Source: Spirosoma rhododendri | GTDB taxonomy: Bacteria; Bacteroidota; Bacteroidia; Cytophagales; Spirosomataceae | Reading direction: 5' to 3' | DNA length: 64,000 bases | Assembly (NCBI RefSeq): GCF_012849055.1 | Contig: NZ_CP051677.1 | Span: 1,688,501-1,752,500, forward strand | Shown here: positions 18,710-26,878 of the stretch, piece by piece | Position numbering within the stretch: position 1 is the stretch's first letter | How the letters are laid out: every line of letters begins with the position of its first letter | The notes under the pieces: generated by a model | The model's database searches: none | The model's input: only the letters and a program-made list of their open reading frames with translations | Told to the model about the DNA's origin: nothing | Translations under genes and position numbers: made by a program

Positions 18710-20440
18710 GTGAAACGCGTTGTCTGTCAATCGGTTGTGAGGGTGTCTCGTATCGTCTTTCTGTTGCTTATGTGCCTGTGTACCTTCGCACGTGCTCACG
18801 CGCCGGTCGATACACTCGCCCGGCTGACACCCGATCAGCGGGTGGTGGCACTCTGGAAGCAGAGCCGCCACTGGCTGCGAACTTGCCAGCCAACCGAACC
18901 CATAGCCCCCGTAGTAATCCGATTCGACAGCGTGCGGGCACTGGCGCAGCACCTGAACGACGAGAAGCTATACTGGTACGCTACCCTCCTGCCCATTCAC
19001 CACCGGGTCGAAATGACGCGAAATACAGATACGAGATTTCGTATTTATCGGGACGCCGAATCGGTGATGGAGCGGTGTCCGGTTGCGGTAGTGCGCGCTT
19101 CATTTCATATGCTCTACGGAACTGATTTGTTTCTTAGTGGTCGAAACCGTCAGGACGCCTTACGGCTGCTTTTACAGGCCAGCCACACCTTCGAGCAGAT
19201 CGGATACACTCACCTGCCGGAGGGCAATGTGTACCTAAGCATCTACGGAAATATGTATTACCAAGTGGGCGACTACCAGAAGGCCATTGAGTATCTGAAA
19301 ACGGCCCTGCGTTACCACGAAAACGGGCTGATCGATACGTACCCTGAGTGGAACACGCTTGGTATGGCCTACCAGCGACTTGGGCAGTACGCGCTGGCCG
19401 AACAGGCGTTCCACCGGACAATCGCCATTGCTAGGCAACGGCGCAACCTCGATTACATCGGGCTGGGTAGCGGTAACCTGGGTAATACGCTTCGGCTCGC
19501 CGGTCGTTACCGGGAAGCATTACCGTATCTCCAGACCCGAATTACTATTCTTCAGAAAACGTTGCCGGTCAATGCCGCCCTGTCGGCACTGAACATTGCC
19601 CGGATTCACCTGCTTCTGGATAGTACCGACCGGGCGAAGCAAGACATCGAACTGGCCCAACAGCTATTCCACGGCGAACAGAAGCAGCACCCAATTCCCT
19701 ACTACGAAACGCTGACCGCCTATTACAGGAAGACGGGCAACTTCGCGCTGGCAACCCGCTACCTCGACTCAACGCTTACCTGTAAGGACTCGTTGATGCG
19801 GCAGATGAGCAACAAGGCTTTGTCTGTTGCCGAAGGTAATCTGCGGGCCGAGCAATACCTGAGCACGCTGAAGCAGAGTGAAACGAACCGGCACTGGTCT
19901 GTTCTGGTGCGGAACGTCGTTATCGCGGCTCTGCTGTTGCTGGGCCTGGCGGGCTGGTACGTAATCAGGCAGCGGCAGCGGCAGCAACGATGGGAAGCCG
20001 ACGTTAAATTGGCGTCGGCGCAGGCGCAGTTGCATCAGTACGTGGCTAGCCTGAGTGAACGAAATGCGCTGATCGAGCGGATGTCGGATGAGTTGACCAC
20101 GGCTCGGCAGCGTACGCCCGAAATTGACCCGGCGCATAACGACCGCGTGATGACCCTGCTCAACAGCAGTATTCTGACGGGCAAAGACTGGCTTCAGTTT
20201 CGCCATCTGTTCGAGCAGGTCTACCCGACATTCTTTGGCGATCTGCACCGGACCCACCCCAACCTGACGCCCGCCGAACTGCGGTTGCTGGCCCTGCTGA
20301 AACTCCAGGTGCCCACCAAGCAGATGGCGTATATGCTGGGCGTGTCGGTCGACAGTGTGCATAAGGCCCGCTACCGCCTGCGTAAAAAGGTGGACGAAGC
20401 CACCGATAATACCGTTCGCTCACTGCTGGAGCCCGTATAA
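18710..20440 (+). CDS. TPR protein with membrane helix, coiled coil and LuxR-like HTH
   Basis: A 576-residue sensor-regulator of the kind common in Bacteroidota. A signal sequence (VFLLLMCLCTFARAHA) is followed by TPR repeats (for example GDYQKAIEYLKTALRYHENG, GQYALAEQAFHRTIAIA, GRYREALPYL), one transmembrane helix (VVIAALLLLGLAGWYV), a basic coiled coil, and a C-terminal helix-turn-helix (LTPAELRLLALLKL, QMAYMLGVSVDSVHKARYRLRKK). The TPRs should lie outside and the HTH in the cytoplasm. I chose the GTG at 18710 because it gives a proper signal peptide; the ATG at 18617 would add an implausible extension. It may control the beta-helix gene upstream, but that is inference. Confidence 0.82.
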   Translation: MKRVVCQSVVRVSRIVFLLLMCLCTFARAHAPVDTLARLTPDQRVVALWKQSRHWLRTCQPTEPIAPVVIRFDSVRALAQHLNDEKLYWYATLLPIHHRVEMTRNTDTRFRIYRDAESVMERCPVAVVRASFHMLYGTDLFLSGRNRQDALRLLLQASHTFEQIGYTHLPEGNVYLSIYGNMYYQVGDYQKAIEYLKTALRYHENGLIDTYPEWNTLGMAYQRLGQYALAEQAFHRTIAIARQRRNLDYIGLGSGNLGNTLRLAGRYREALPYLQTRITILQKTLPVNAALSALNIARIHLLLDSTDRAKQDIELAQQLFHGEQKQHPIPYYETLTAYYRKTGNFALATRYLDSTLTCKDSLMRQMSNKALSVAEGNLRAEQYLSTLKQSETNRHWSVLVRNVVIAALLLLGLAGWYVIRQRQRQQRWEADVKLASAQAQLHQYVASLSERNALIERMSDELTTARQRTPEIDPAHNDRVMTLLNSSILTGKDWLQFRHLFEQVYPTFFGDLHRTHPNLTPAELRLLALLKLQVPTKQMAYMLGVSVDSVHKARYRLRKKVDEATDNTVRSLLEPV

Positions 20441-20556
20441 AGCGTTTGTCCAGGGTTTGTCCAGTCGGTGAACTAGGTTTCAGCGGGTTCATCGATCAGT
20501 TTTGGGGGTATCAATAACCCCGGTCGGTTCTACACGTTCCGGCCGCTTCCTTCCTG

Positions 20557-21714
20557 ATGAACCAGCCTGCTTACCTCTCCACGCTTACACCCCTGCGCGG
20601 TATCGCTGCCCTGTGCGTTGTTCTGCTACATGCCCAGCGATTGGCCCTGCCATTTGTCGATACGGCTCAGACGATGTTTTTCAATCAGAGCTATTTATGG
20701 GTCGATTTCTTTTTCATACTGAGTGGTTTCATAATCAGTCATGTATATAGTGATACATTCACCTACTCAGTACACCGACACCAGTATTGGCACTACATAG
20801 GTGCTCGGTTTGCCCGCGTCTATCCACTTCATTTAGTTACCATGTTATGGGCATTGCTGGCCATAATTCACATTCGGCATACCGCTACACAGATTGACCC
20901 GGGTATTCAGGATGCCTTTAGTTACTGGGGAGTACCCGCTTCGCTGCTGTTCGTTCAGGCATTTCACCTCTTCGACTGGACGCCCATGAACGGTGCTTCC
21001 TGGTCGCTCAGTACGGAGTGGTGGATGTATATGCTATTCCCGTTTTTTGTCGGCTGGATTCGGCAGTTTCCCCGGATCAGGTATGCCCTTTGGCTGTGCG
21101 TTGCCAGCATGTACCTCTGGCTGATGTATTATGCAGCACCATACGCCAGCAATATGCACACGACTACCATGAACCTCGCTTCCAACTGGGGGTTGTTTCG
21201 TTGTGCGGCTGGCTTTATCGTCGGTGCACTTAGTTATGACCTGTATCGCCAGCAGACAGGCCGTTTCCTGCTGAGGAGCAGCCTGTTTTTCTGCGTGGTC
21301 TTTTTCCTCTGCGTACTGCTCATGCACGAAGCTGCCAGTGACCTACTCGTGATTGCCCTGTTTCCCGTCGTTATCCTGTCGGCTGCTTACCAAACGGGTT
21401 GGGTAAAACACACACTGACGAAGCGGCCTTTTCAATGGCTGGGTGACCTATCCTTCTCGATTTATATGGTGCATTTGCCGATTATGTTAACGGTCGACGC
21501 AATAGGCATTCAGGCGAACCCAACAATGTTTGCCCGCTTCGGCGATATAGTAACGAACAATTTTGTACCGGGCCAGCAATTCGCAGTTCTGCTGGTTGTG
21601 GTGACGCTTATCGTCGCTGCGTTCACCTATCGCTTTATTGAAGTGCCTGCCCGAAACTACCTGAACGCCCGGTTCAATACGCGACGCGAAGAGCCGATAG
21701 CCGTAGCCATGTAA
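20557..21714 (+). CDS. Acyltransferase 3 (OafA/YrhL-like) membrane protein
   Basis: A 385-residue protein with about ten membrane helices. It shows the acyltransferase-3 pattern: LTPLRGIAALCVVLLHA near the start with Arg14 and His25, WVDFFFILSGFIISH, the ASWSLSTEWWMYMLFPFF segment, and FQWLGDLSFSIYMVHLP near the end. Such enzymes transfer acyl groups (often acetyl or succinyl) to sugars of surface polysaccharides or lipids. The acceptor is unknown. It lacks a C-terminal SGNH domain. It follows the TPR regulator by about 116 nt on the same strand. Confidence 0.88.
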   Translation: MNQPAYLSTLTPLRGIAALCVVLLHAQRLALPFVDTAQTMFFNQSYLWVDFFFILSGFIISHVYSDTFTYSVHRHQYWHYIGARFARVYPLHLVTMLWALLAIIHIRHTATQIDPGIQDAFSYWGVPASLLFVQAFHLFDWTPMNGASWSLSTEWWMYMLFPFFVGWIRQFPRIRYALWLCVASMYLWLMYYAAPYASNMHTTTMNLASNWGLFRCAAGFIVGALSYDLYRQQTGRFLLRSSLFFCVVFFLCVLLMHEAASDLLVIALFPVVILSAAYQTGWVKHTLTKRPFQWLGDLSFSIYMVHLPIMLTVDAIGIQANPTMFARFGDIVTNNFVPGQQFAVLLVVVTLIVAAFTYRFIEVPARNYLNARFNTRREEPIAVAM

Positions 21715-21868
21715 GCAGGATGAACCACATTGAGTCGGCCACTCAAAGACTTCTGCGTAGCTAATCAGGTACCTACGCATTCACTGCATTCCGTCGGTCT
21801 GACCAACTCAACTTTTGTACACCGCTGTATTTCCCTTGTTCAACCATAAACCAACCCTGTTTACCCCT

Positions 21869-22420
21869 ATGAAAACGCTGTTTCGCTTTCCGCTTCCCAC
21901 ACTAATTGGTTGCTTCCTTATTTCTTTCTCCACGGTCAACGCGCAGATGGTCGTTGACAATCTCCAGAAAGAGGGGGTAGAGATGAACCCCAACGCTGAT
22001 CGTGACATCAAAATCGCTACCGATTTTATCAAGGCCGTCGTTATCGACGAGGACCAGGCGAAGGCCCGAACGATGGTTATACCTGGCTTTAAGGCATACG
22101 GCCCGGCAATGGCCGATTCGAGTATGATTGATGAGACAATGCAGGGTTGGCAACGAACCTATGTCAATCAAAAAAACAGAAAGGTTGTGGTTAGACCGCT
22201 GTCGTTTCGGGTGAAGACAGGCCCGTACAAAGGCGATTGGGTGTCTATCTGGGGTGATTACACCTTTACGGAGTCTGGCAAGACTATCACGTTTCCATAC
22301 ACGTACCTGATGATGATAATCAACGGTAAAATCGCTGGTGCCCGCATCTATCACGACACGGCATCGATCATGACGCAGCTTGGCTACAAGGTTACTCCGC
22401 CCGACGTGGCCACCAAATAA
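21869..22420 (+). CDS. Exported NTF2/SnoaL-like protein
   Basis: A 183-residue protein with a signal peptide (MKTLFRFPLPTLIGCFLISF, cleavage after VNAQ). The mature part has an NTF2-like pattern: a helix around IKIATDFIKAVVIDEDQAKARTMV, then strands KVVVRPLSFRVKTGPYKGDWVSIWGDYTF and TFPYTYLMMIINGKIAGARIYHD. No catalytic residues can be assigned. The ATG at 21869 is chosen because it begins the signal peptide directly; the frame also contains an earlier ATG at 21815. Confidence 0.7.
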   Translation: MKTLFRFPLPTLIGCFLISFSTVNAQMVVDNLQKEGVEMNPNADRDIKIATDFIKAVVIDEDQAKARTMVIPGFKAYGPAMADSSMIDETMQGWQRTYVNQKNRKVVVRPLSFRVKTGPYKGDWVSIWGDYTFTESGKTITFPYTYLMMIINGKIAGARIYHDTASIMTQLGYKVTPPDVATK

Positions 22421-22430
22421 GCAAACAGAA

Positions 22431-22482
22431 ACGGGCGTCGCCCGGCACGGTCGTATTGATCGTACCGGGCGACGCCCGTTTT
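22431..22482. terminator. Strong bidirectional terminator
   Basis: A perfect 15-bp stem, ACGGGCGTCGCCCGG at 22431-22445 with its complement at 22465-22479, is followed by TTTT. It separates the convergent NTF2-like gene and the DUF2158-like gene. Confidence 0.85.
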
Positions 22483-22494
22483 ACGGAAGACGGC

Positions 22495-22680
22495 TTAGTC
22501 TTCTTTCAGTTTCGTCAGTTTCGTTGCGTCGAATTCTTGTTCATCGGCATCCGAATCGTTGTTGGGTACGCACATGACGGTCATGCCGTCGTTCTTTACC
22601 GATTTCACGGTCATGGGCGATGTGCCGCCTTCCAGCAGTGTAACAACGTCGCCCGGCTGGTAGCCCGATTGATTAGCCAT
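22495..22680 (-). CDS. Small DUF2158-like protein
   Basis: A 61-residue soluble protein, YQPGDVVTLLEGGTSPMTVKS followed by a short strand (MTVMCVPN) and an acidic/basic tail. The GDVVxLxxGGxxMTV pattern is that of DUF2158 (YodC-like) proteins, small SH3-like proteins of unknown role. The adjacent terminator and the clean start support a real gene. Confidence 0.75.
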   Translation of the reverse strand: MANQSGYQPGDVVTLLEGGTSPMTVKSVKNDGMTVMCVPNNDSDADEQEFDATKLTKLKED

Positions 22681-22986
22681 AGTGTGATGTCTAGTTAGTA
22701 GGTAGAGTTGACTTGATGATATTCATTACAACGAAATAACAGCCGTTCTGTTAGCCGATTTGTGCGGATGATACCGCCAATAAATACGGTTTTAGGTACC
22801 AAAAAATAAATAGAATAAACAGAAAATATATATGGTTTAAAAATTGAAGATAGTCGGTATAAGGCGTGTCCACGTGAACACGGGGCTATTTTAGGGAAAT
22901 AAATTGCCTTAGCGGGGTATATGAGCTTATTGGCAAAGCTGTTGATGGCGTAGTAGGCAATAGTTTACTAACCTGCTACGTCTGCT
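22681..22986. other. 306-bp AT-rich intergenic region
   Basis: A divergent region between the DUF2158-like gene and the CAP lipoprotein. It is markedly AT-rich around 22795-22860 (AAAAAATAAATAGAATAAAC). No open frame, tRNA or clear hairpin was found. It probably carries both promoters, but no good TAnnTTTG box could be placed. Confidence 0.55.
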
Positions 22987-23991
22987 ATGACAACCCATCC
23001 GCTCCTCCTTCCTCTTCGAGTAGGCATTGGCATGGTTTGCTGCGCCGGTGCCCTGTACGGATGCCAGCCTGCCGGGACCGTCGATCCGTTGCCGCAGCCT
23101 GTAGTTCAGTCAATCGGTACTCTGTCAACTCTGATCAATATCACAAAACGACAGGCGGTGACTGACGCATACATGAAAGAATTTGTCAGTATGCCACTCA
23201 TGAACTGGGTCGGGAATACCAGCGAGTGTAATGAAGGCAAAGTGTCGACTGCGTACATAGCCGCGCAGGCAAGCCGGATCAATTACTACCGGGCAATGGC
23301 GGGGATAGAAGGCAAGGTCGTCTTTGCCGATTCACTGAACCGGAAGGCACAAAAAGCCGTGTTGATGCTGGGCGAAGCCGGTGTGCTGACACACACGGTG
23401 AAGAAAAGCTGGAGGTGCCGTTCGACCGAAGGAGAGTGGGCCGTTGTTAATTCCAATCTGGCGCAGACCGGGGGAACAAACCCTGATTTTATTACGCAGT
23501 ATATTGCTGATAAAGGCGACAACAATGCCGACGTCGGCCACCGCCGGTGGCTATTGTCGCCCGTGGTCACTGTGATGGGTACGGGTAACATGCTTCACCC
23601 GAAGTCGAAAATAGCGTACAATGCGCTGCCGATGAATCTTAGTGCGTTTTCGACAACCCGAATGGCGACCCGCGACGAGTATGTCTGCTGGCCCGTGGCC
23701 GGATACATTCCTTACCAGCTGGTATTTCCCCGGTGGTCGTTTCACATGGCTGGTGCCGATTTCTCTAACAGCGTAGTGAACATAAAGAAGGATGGAAAAG
23801 CCGTGACCGCCACCATTGTCAGCGATGATGATACCGATTACGGTGATAACGCACTGATCTGGGAGATGGACGCCGTGACCAAACCCGGCAGCGATCAGGT
23901 CTACGAGGTGTCGATTCAGAACGTTCGGAAAGGCGGGCAGGTCCGGGCGTTTACGTACACGGTCACGGTTATCGACCCGGCCACCAAATAA
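22987..23991 (+). CDS. CAP (SCP/PR1-like) domain lipoprotein
   Basis: A 334-residue predicted lipoprotein with a lipobox ending at Cys26 (ALYGC). The CAP-domain signatures are present: helix RINYYRAMAGIEG, the first His in LTHTV, NSNLAQ, and VGHRRWLL with the second conserved His. After the CAP domain a beta-rich part (about residues 215-334) contains VCWPVAGYIPYQLVFPRWSF and an Ig-like tail. Bacterial CAP proteins are surface proteins whose biochemical role is mostly unknown. It is convergent with the arginyl-transferase-like gene. Confidence 0.85.
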   Translation: MTTHPLLLPLRVGIGMVCCAGALYGCQPAGTVDPLPQPVVQSIGTLSTLINITKRQAVTDAYMKEFVSMPLMNWVGNTSECNEGKVSTAYIAAQASRINYYRAMAGIEGKVVFADSLNRKAQKAVLMLGEAGVLTHTVKKSWRCRSTEGEWAVVNSNLAQTGGTNPDFITQYIADKGDNNADVGHRRWLLSPVVTVMGTGNMLHPKSKIAYNALPMNLSAFSTTRMATRDEYVCWPVAGYIPYQLVFPRWSFHMAGADFSNSVVNIKKDGKAVTATIVSDDDTDYGDNALIWEMDAVTKPGSDQVYEVSIQNVRKGGQVRAFTYTVTVIDPATK

Positions 23992-23993
23992 CG

Positions 23994-24725
23994 TTAGCTG
24001 TCGGTGTAAGGGTCATACTGCATTTCGTTGAAAATGTCGGTAGCAAGCCGCTGAACCGTGTTCCACGCAAACGGAAGCCACTGGTGTGTACCCGCATCAA
24101 ACACATCCGTAGCGGCCTGACAGGGAAACAGTTTATAATCGAACTTAGGGTAGTTGCTGACAAGATAGCCGGGGTAATAGTAGGACCTGCTATGCTGCTG
24201 CGCGTACCGGATTTTCTCCAGCATCAGGTACTTGCCCAGGCTATATCTGGCGTAGTCGGGGTGGTAAAAGTTCATGATACCCGCGATGCTCTGGTTGCCC
24301 CTGTCGAAAATACCCACGGCAATCAGCCGTCCGTTGTCGCGCACCTCAACCGAATACGTGTCGAAAACCGCGTACCGATTTCCGTTTGTCAACCAGTAAG
24401 TAACCGATTCGGGCGCGTCAAACGTCATAGTAGCTTTATACTGCGCGTAAAGCGTTTCGACTTCGCTGGTCAGCACAAACGGCTGAGTCGTTACCGTAAA
24501 CGCAGCATTGATCCGAATCAGGCGACGCTGCTTTTCGCCAAGGCTAACGTCAGCAATTCGTAGCCGGAGCCAGTGAACGGGGCAGGCTACGTTGTCGTGT
24601 ACCACATACTGGCAGGTAAACATATCCTGGTGCATGCGGAAAAAGCCGATATTTAAATACCAGTCCAGTTCGTTGCCTTTCATAAACGGATAGGGAGAAG
24701 GATAAACAACTCGTAAGCTGCCCAA
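23994..24725 (-). CDS. Arginyl-tRNA--protein transferase-like GNAT protein
   Basis: A 243-residue protein resembling the Ate1/Bpt group, which transfers arginine or leucine from tRNA to protein N termini. Typical segments are ELDWYLNIGFFRMHQDMFTC at the start, VHWLRLRI, and a GNAT-like C-terminal core: YSVEVRDNGRLIAVGIFDRG, SIAGIMNFYHPDYARYSLGKYL, then YYYPGYLVSNYPKFDYKL. The core is well conserved, but substrate and donor are not proven here. The ATG at 24725 is used; a start at 24683 (MKGNELD) is also possible and would leave more room for the divergent promoter. Confidence 0.78.
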   Translation of the reverse strand: MGSLRVVYPSPYPFMKGNELDWYLNIGFFRMHQDMFTCQYVVHDNVACPVHWLRLRIADVSLGEKQRRLIRINAAFTVTTQPFVLTSEVETLYAQYKATMTFDAPESVTYWLTNGNRYAVFDTYSVEVRDNGRLIAVGIFDRGNQSIAGIMNFYHPDYARYSLGKYLMLEKIRYAQQHSRSYYYPGYLVSNYPKFDYKLFPCQAATDVFDAGTHQWLPFAWNTVQRLATDIFNEMQYDPYTDS

Positions 24726-24758
24726 CGATAACCGGGCCGTACGTGGTACCTTTAAACC

Positions 24759-25226
24759 GTGAAAAAATCGCTGCTATTTTGCCTGTTCGCGCTGGTACTG
24801 ATCTGCCACCGCAGTTATGCCCAGTCGGGAAGTAACCCGACCGTTCGTACAGGTCAGGCCGGGGCTGTTCCAGCGGGTGCCACCGGCATCGACCTGGTAA
24901 CGACACAGCCCGACTCCGCGCTGTTCCGGGCCGTATCGGGCTTTCTAGAAACGCAGGAATACGTTATCGAGCAAACCGACGAGCAGAAATACGCGCTGTC
25001 GACGGAGCTGAACGAAGGCGTTGAACCGTCAATGCGCATACTGGTCAGCGTTGAGAGTGGCACGGCCCACTTTACCGCCGAGGGGCGCCCCTCCGACTGG
25101 GCTGATACCGACCAGCCGTTTACCAACGAAGGCGAAACGAAAGCAGGCTTCCTGGCCCTCAACCGGCTGGTCGATCAGTTTGCCCGCTCGTTTGCCAATG
25201 CGACCATTGAGTACCAAACCCCCTAG
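24759..25226 (+). CDS. Exported protein of unknown function
   Basis: A 155-residue protein with a signal peptide (MKKSLLFCLFALVLICHRSY, cleavage after YAQ). The mature part has a TPDSALFRAV-like helix, strands around YVIEQTDEQKYALSTEL and RILVSVESGTAHFTAEGR, and a final helix. I do not recognise the family; the layout suggests a small alpha/beta periplasmic domain. Its TAG stop shares the palindrome CTAG with the stop of the convergent gene. Confidence 0.65.
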   Translation: MKKSLLFCLFALVLICHRSYAQSGSNPTVRTGQAGAVPAGATGIDLVTTQPDSALFRAVSGFLETQEYVIEQTDEQKYALSTELNEGVEPSMRILVSVESGTAHFTAEGRPSDWADTDQPFTNEGETKAGFLALNRLVDQFARSFANATIEYQTP

Positions 25227-26701
25227 TTGGGTGTAACGTCGGCCACAACCTGTTCCTGCTGTTGCCGCACCTGCTGCCCGATCGGTACGTACTCAACTTC
25301 GCACGGATACCCAAAGAGGCAATTATTCTTGATCTGTTCGGCTACCCGCGCAGGCACCAGTTTTTCCCAGCCCTCCTGCCCAGCCTGAATCAACTCCAGC
25401 ACGCCGTCGGTCGAGATGTGCAGGTTTTCCTCGTTGTAATCACGAATAGCTTCGATCTTATCGTTGAGAATCAGGTATTGATACAACGGCTCCAGCAGGG
25501 GGGGCAGGTGAAAATCGTCGCAGGTGTAGATTGCACCGTCGCGCAGGGTGGGGTACACGAACAGCTTGACTTTCTTGCTGAACAGCGTTGCAAACGATTC
25601 CAGGATACCGCCCGGCAGAAACTCGTAGTGGCCCTCGTCGAAGATGTATTCCAGATTGGGAATGCCCACCACCAGACCACATTTGAGCCGGGTAAGTCGG
25701 GCCAGATAAGCGACCAGCTTGTAATACTCCAGGTAGTTGGAGATCATCACCGTCTGCCCCATCGAGCACAGAATATCGACCCGGTCCAGAAAGTCTTTCT
25801 CGTCGATCTCCTTGTCATTTGCTTTCAGATTGTGCAGGGTCAGCTCCGCCATCGACACTACCCGGTTCTCATCGACGTCGTCTTCGGCTTTGAACTGCTT
25901 CACCCCGTTCTCGATCATGTCGAGCTGCACGTTGGTGAGGGGGCGCAGGCGTCCGCGCATCACCAGGATATGCTTTTTGTACAGTGCTTCCGAAGGTTGC
26001 AGCACCTGCCCGTCGGAGCCGAACAGGGCCGCGTCGGTAAAGCCATTTTTCACCAGATGCAGCGTCATCAGCCTGTTATCGACCTCGGCAAAGTCGGGGC
26101 CATTGAAGCGGATCATGTCGATCTGAATACGTTCCGCTATCAGATCGTCCATCAGCGACAGTACCAGCGTTTCGGGTGATTTGGCGTAGTAATAGCAGCC
26201 GTAAATCAGGTTAACGCCGATAATACCGAGTGCCTGCTGTTGCAGTATGTTCTCGTTGTCGAGCATCCGGACGTGGATAATCACGTCGTTATAGCCAGAC
26301 TGGGGCGTCAGCTGAAACCGGCAGCCGATCCAGCCGTGGGCATCGTTGGTTTTCTGGTAGTTGAGCGCAACGACCGTGTTGGCGAAGGAGAAAAATGTGG
26401 TGTCGGGGCCGCGCTTTTCGGCCAGCCGCTTTTCGAGCAGGCTGTATTCCTTACTCAGCATCTTCACTAGCCGCGACTCAACCACGTACCGGCCGCTTTC
26501 TTCAACACCGTAAATGCTGTCGCTGAACGTCATGTCGTAGGCCGACATGGTTTTGGCAATCGTACCCGACGAACCGCCCGCTTTGAAAAACATGGCAGCC
26601 GTTTCCTGCCCTGCGCCGATTTCAGCAAACGAGCCGTAAATCCGCCGGTCCAGGTTGATGCGTAACGCTTTCTGCTTGGTACCTATATTCTTGTCGTACA
26701 T
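25223..26701 (-). CDS. Large conserved cytoplasmic protein of unknown function
   Basis: A 492-residue soluble protein beginning MYDKNIGTKQKALRINLD, with the conserved stretch RRIYGSFAEIGAGQETAAMF, then KTMSAYDMTFSDSIYG, QQQALGIIGVNLIYGCYYYA, DFLDRVDILCSMGQTVMISN and FDEGHYEFLPGGILESFATL. I recall the family in Bacteroidota and cyanobacteria, often with the automatic label nicotinate-nucleotide adenylyltransferase, but no HxGH nucleotidyltransferase motif is visible, so I do not adopt that function. The start at 26701 puts the conserved block near the N terminus; ATGs at 26767 and 26806 are alternatives. Confidence 0.8.
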   Translation of the reverse strand: MYDKNIGTKQKALRINLDRRIYGSFAEIGAGQETAAMFFKAGGSSGTIAKTMSAYDMTFSDSIYGVEESGRYVVESRLVKMLSKEYSLLEKRLAEKRGPDTTFFSFANTVVALNYQKTNDAHGWIGCRFQLTPQSGYNDVIIHVRMLDNENILQQQALGIIGVNLIYGCYYYAKSPETLVLSLMDDLIAERIQIDMIRFNGPDFAEVDNRLMTLHLVKNGFTDAALFGSDGQVLQPSEALYKKHILVMRGRLRPLTNVQLDMIENGVKQFKAEDDVDENRVVSMAELTLHNLKANDKEIDEKDFLDRVDILCSMGQTVMISNYLEYYKLVAYLARLTRLKCGLVVGIPNLEYIFDEGHYEFLPGGILESFATLFSKKVKLFVYPTLRDGAIYTCDDFHLPPLLEPLYQYLILNDKIEAIRDYNEENLHISTDGVLELIQAGQEGWEKLVPARVAEQIKNNCLFGYPCEVEYVPIGQQVRQQQEQVVADVTPN

Positions 26702-26825
26702 TGGAACGGGTAGCTTACTGACGAGATGACCGATAGCAAATATACGCAACCGGCCTGCGTCTTTCATTGGTGCCGTATTGGTCAATAAGGCGTAATAATT
26801 GGACAAAAAAAATAGCCTTTCGTTT

Positions 26826-26865
26826 AAACGCAGAAAGGCAGACCGAAGCCTGCCTTTCTGCGTTT
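26826..26865 (-). terminator. Intrinsic terminator of the S41 protease gene
   Basis: A perfect 16-bp stem, AAACGCAGAAAGGCAG at 26826-26841 with its complement at 26850-26865, lies 13 nt past the protease stop. On the minus strand it is followed by a T-rich stretch. Confidence 0.82.
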
Positions 26866-26878
26866 ACGAACGCCGTCT

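Noticed and set aside
25223..26701. Nicotinate-nucleotide adenylyltransferase
   Set aside because: No HxGH/SxTxxR motif of that family is visible; the label seems to be propagated by automatic annotation.
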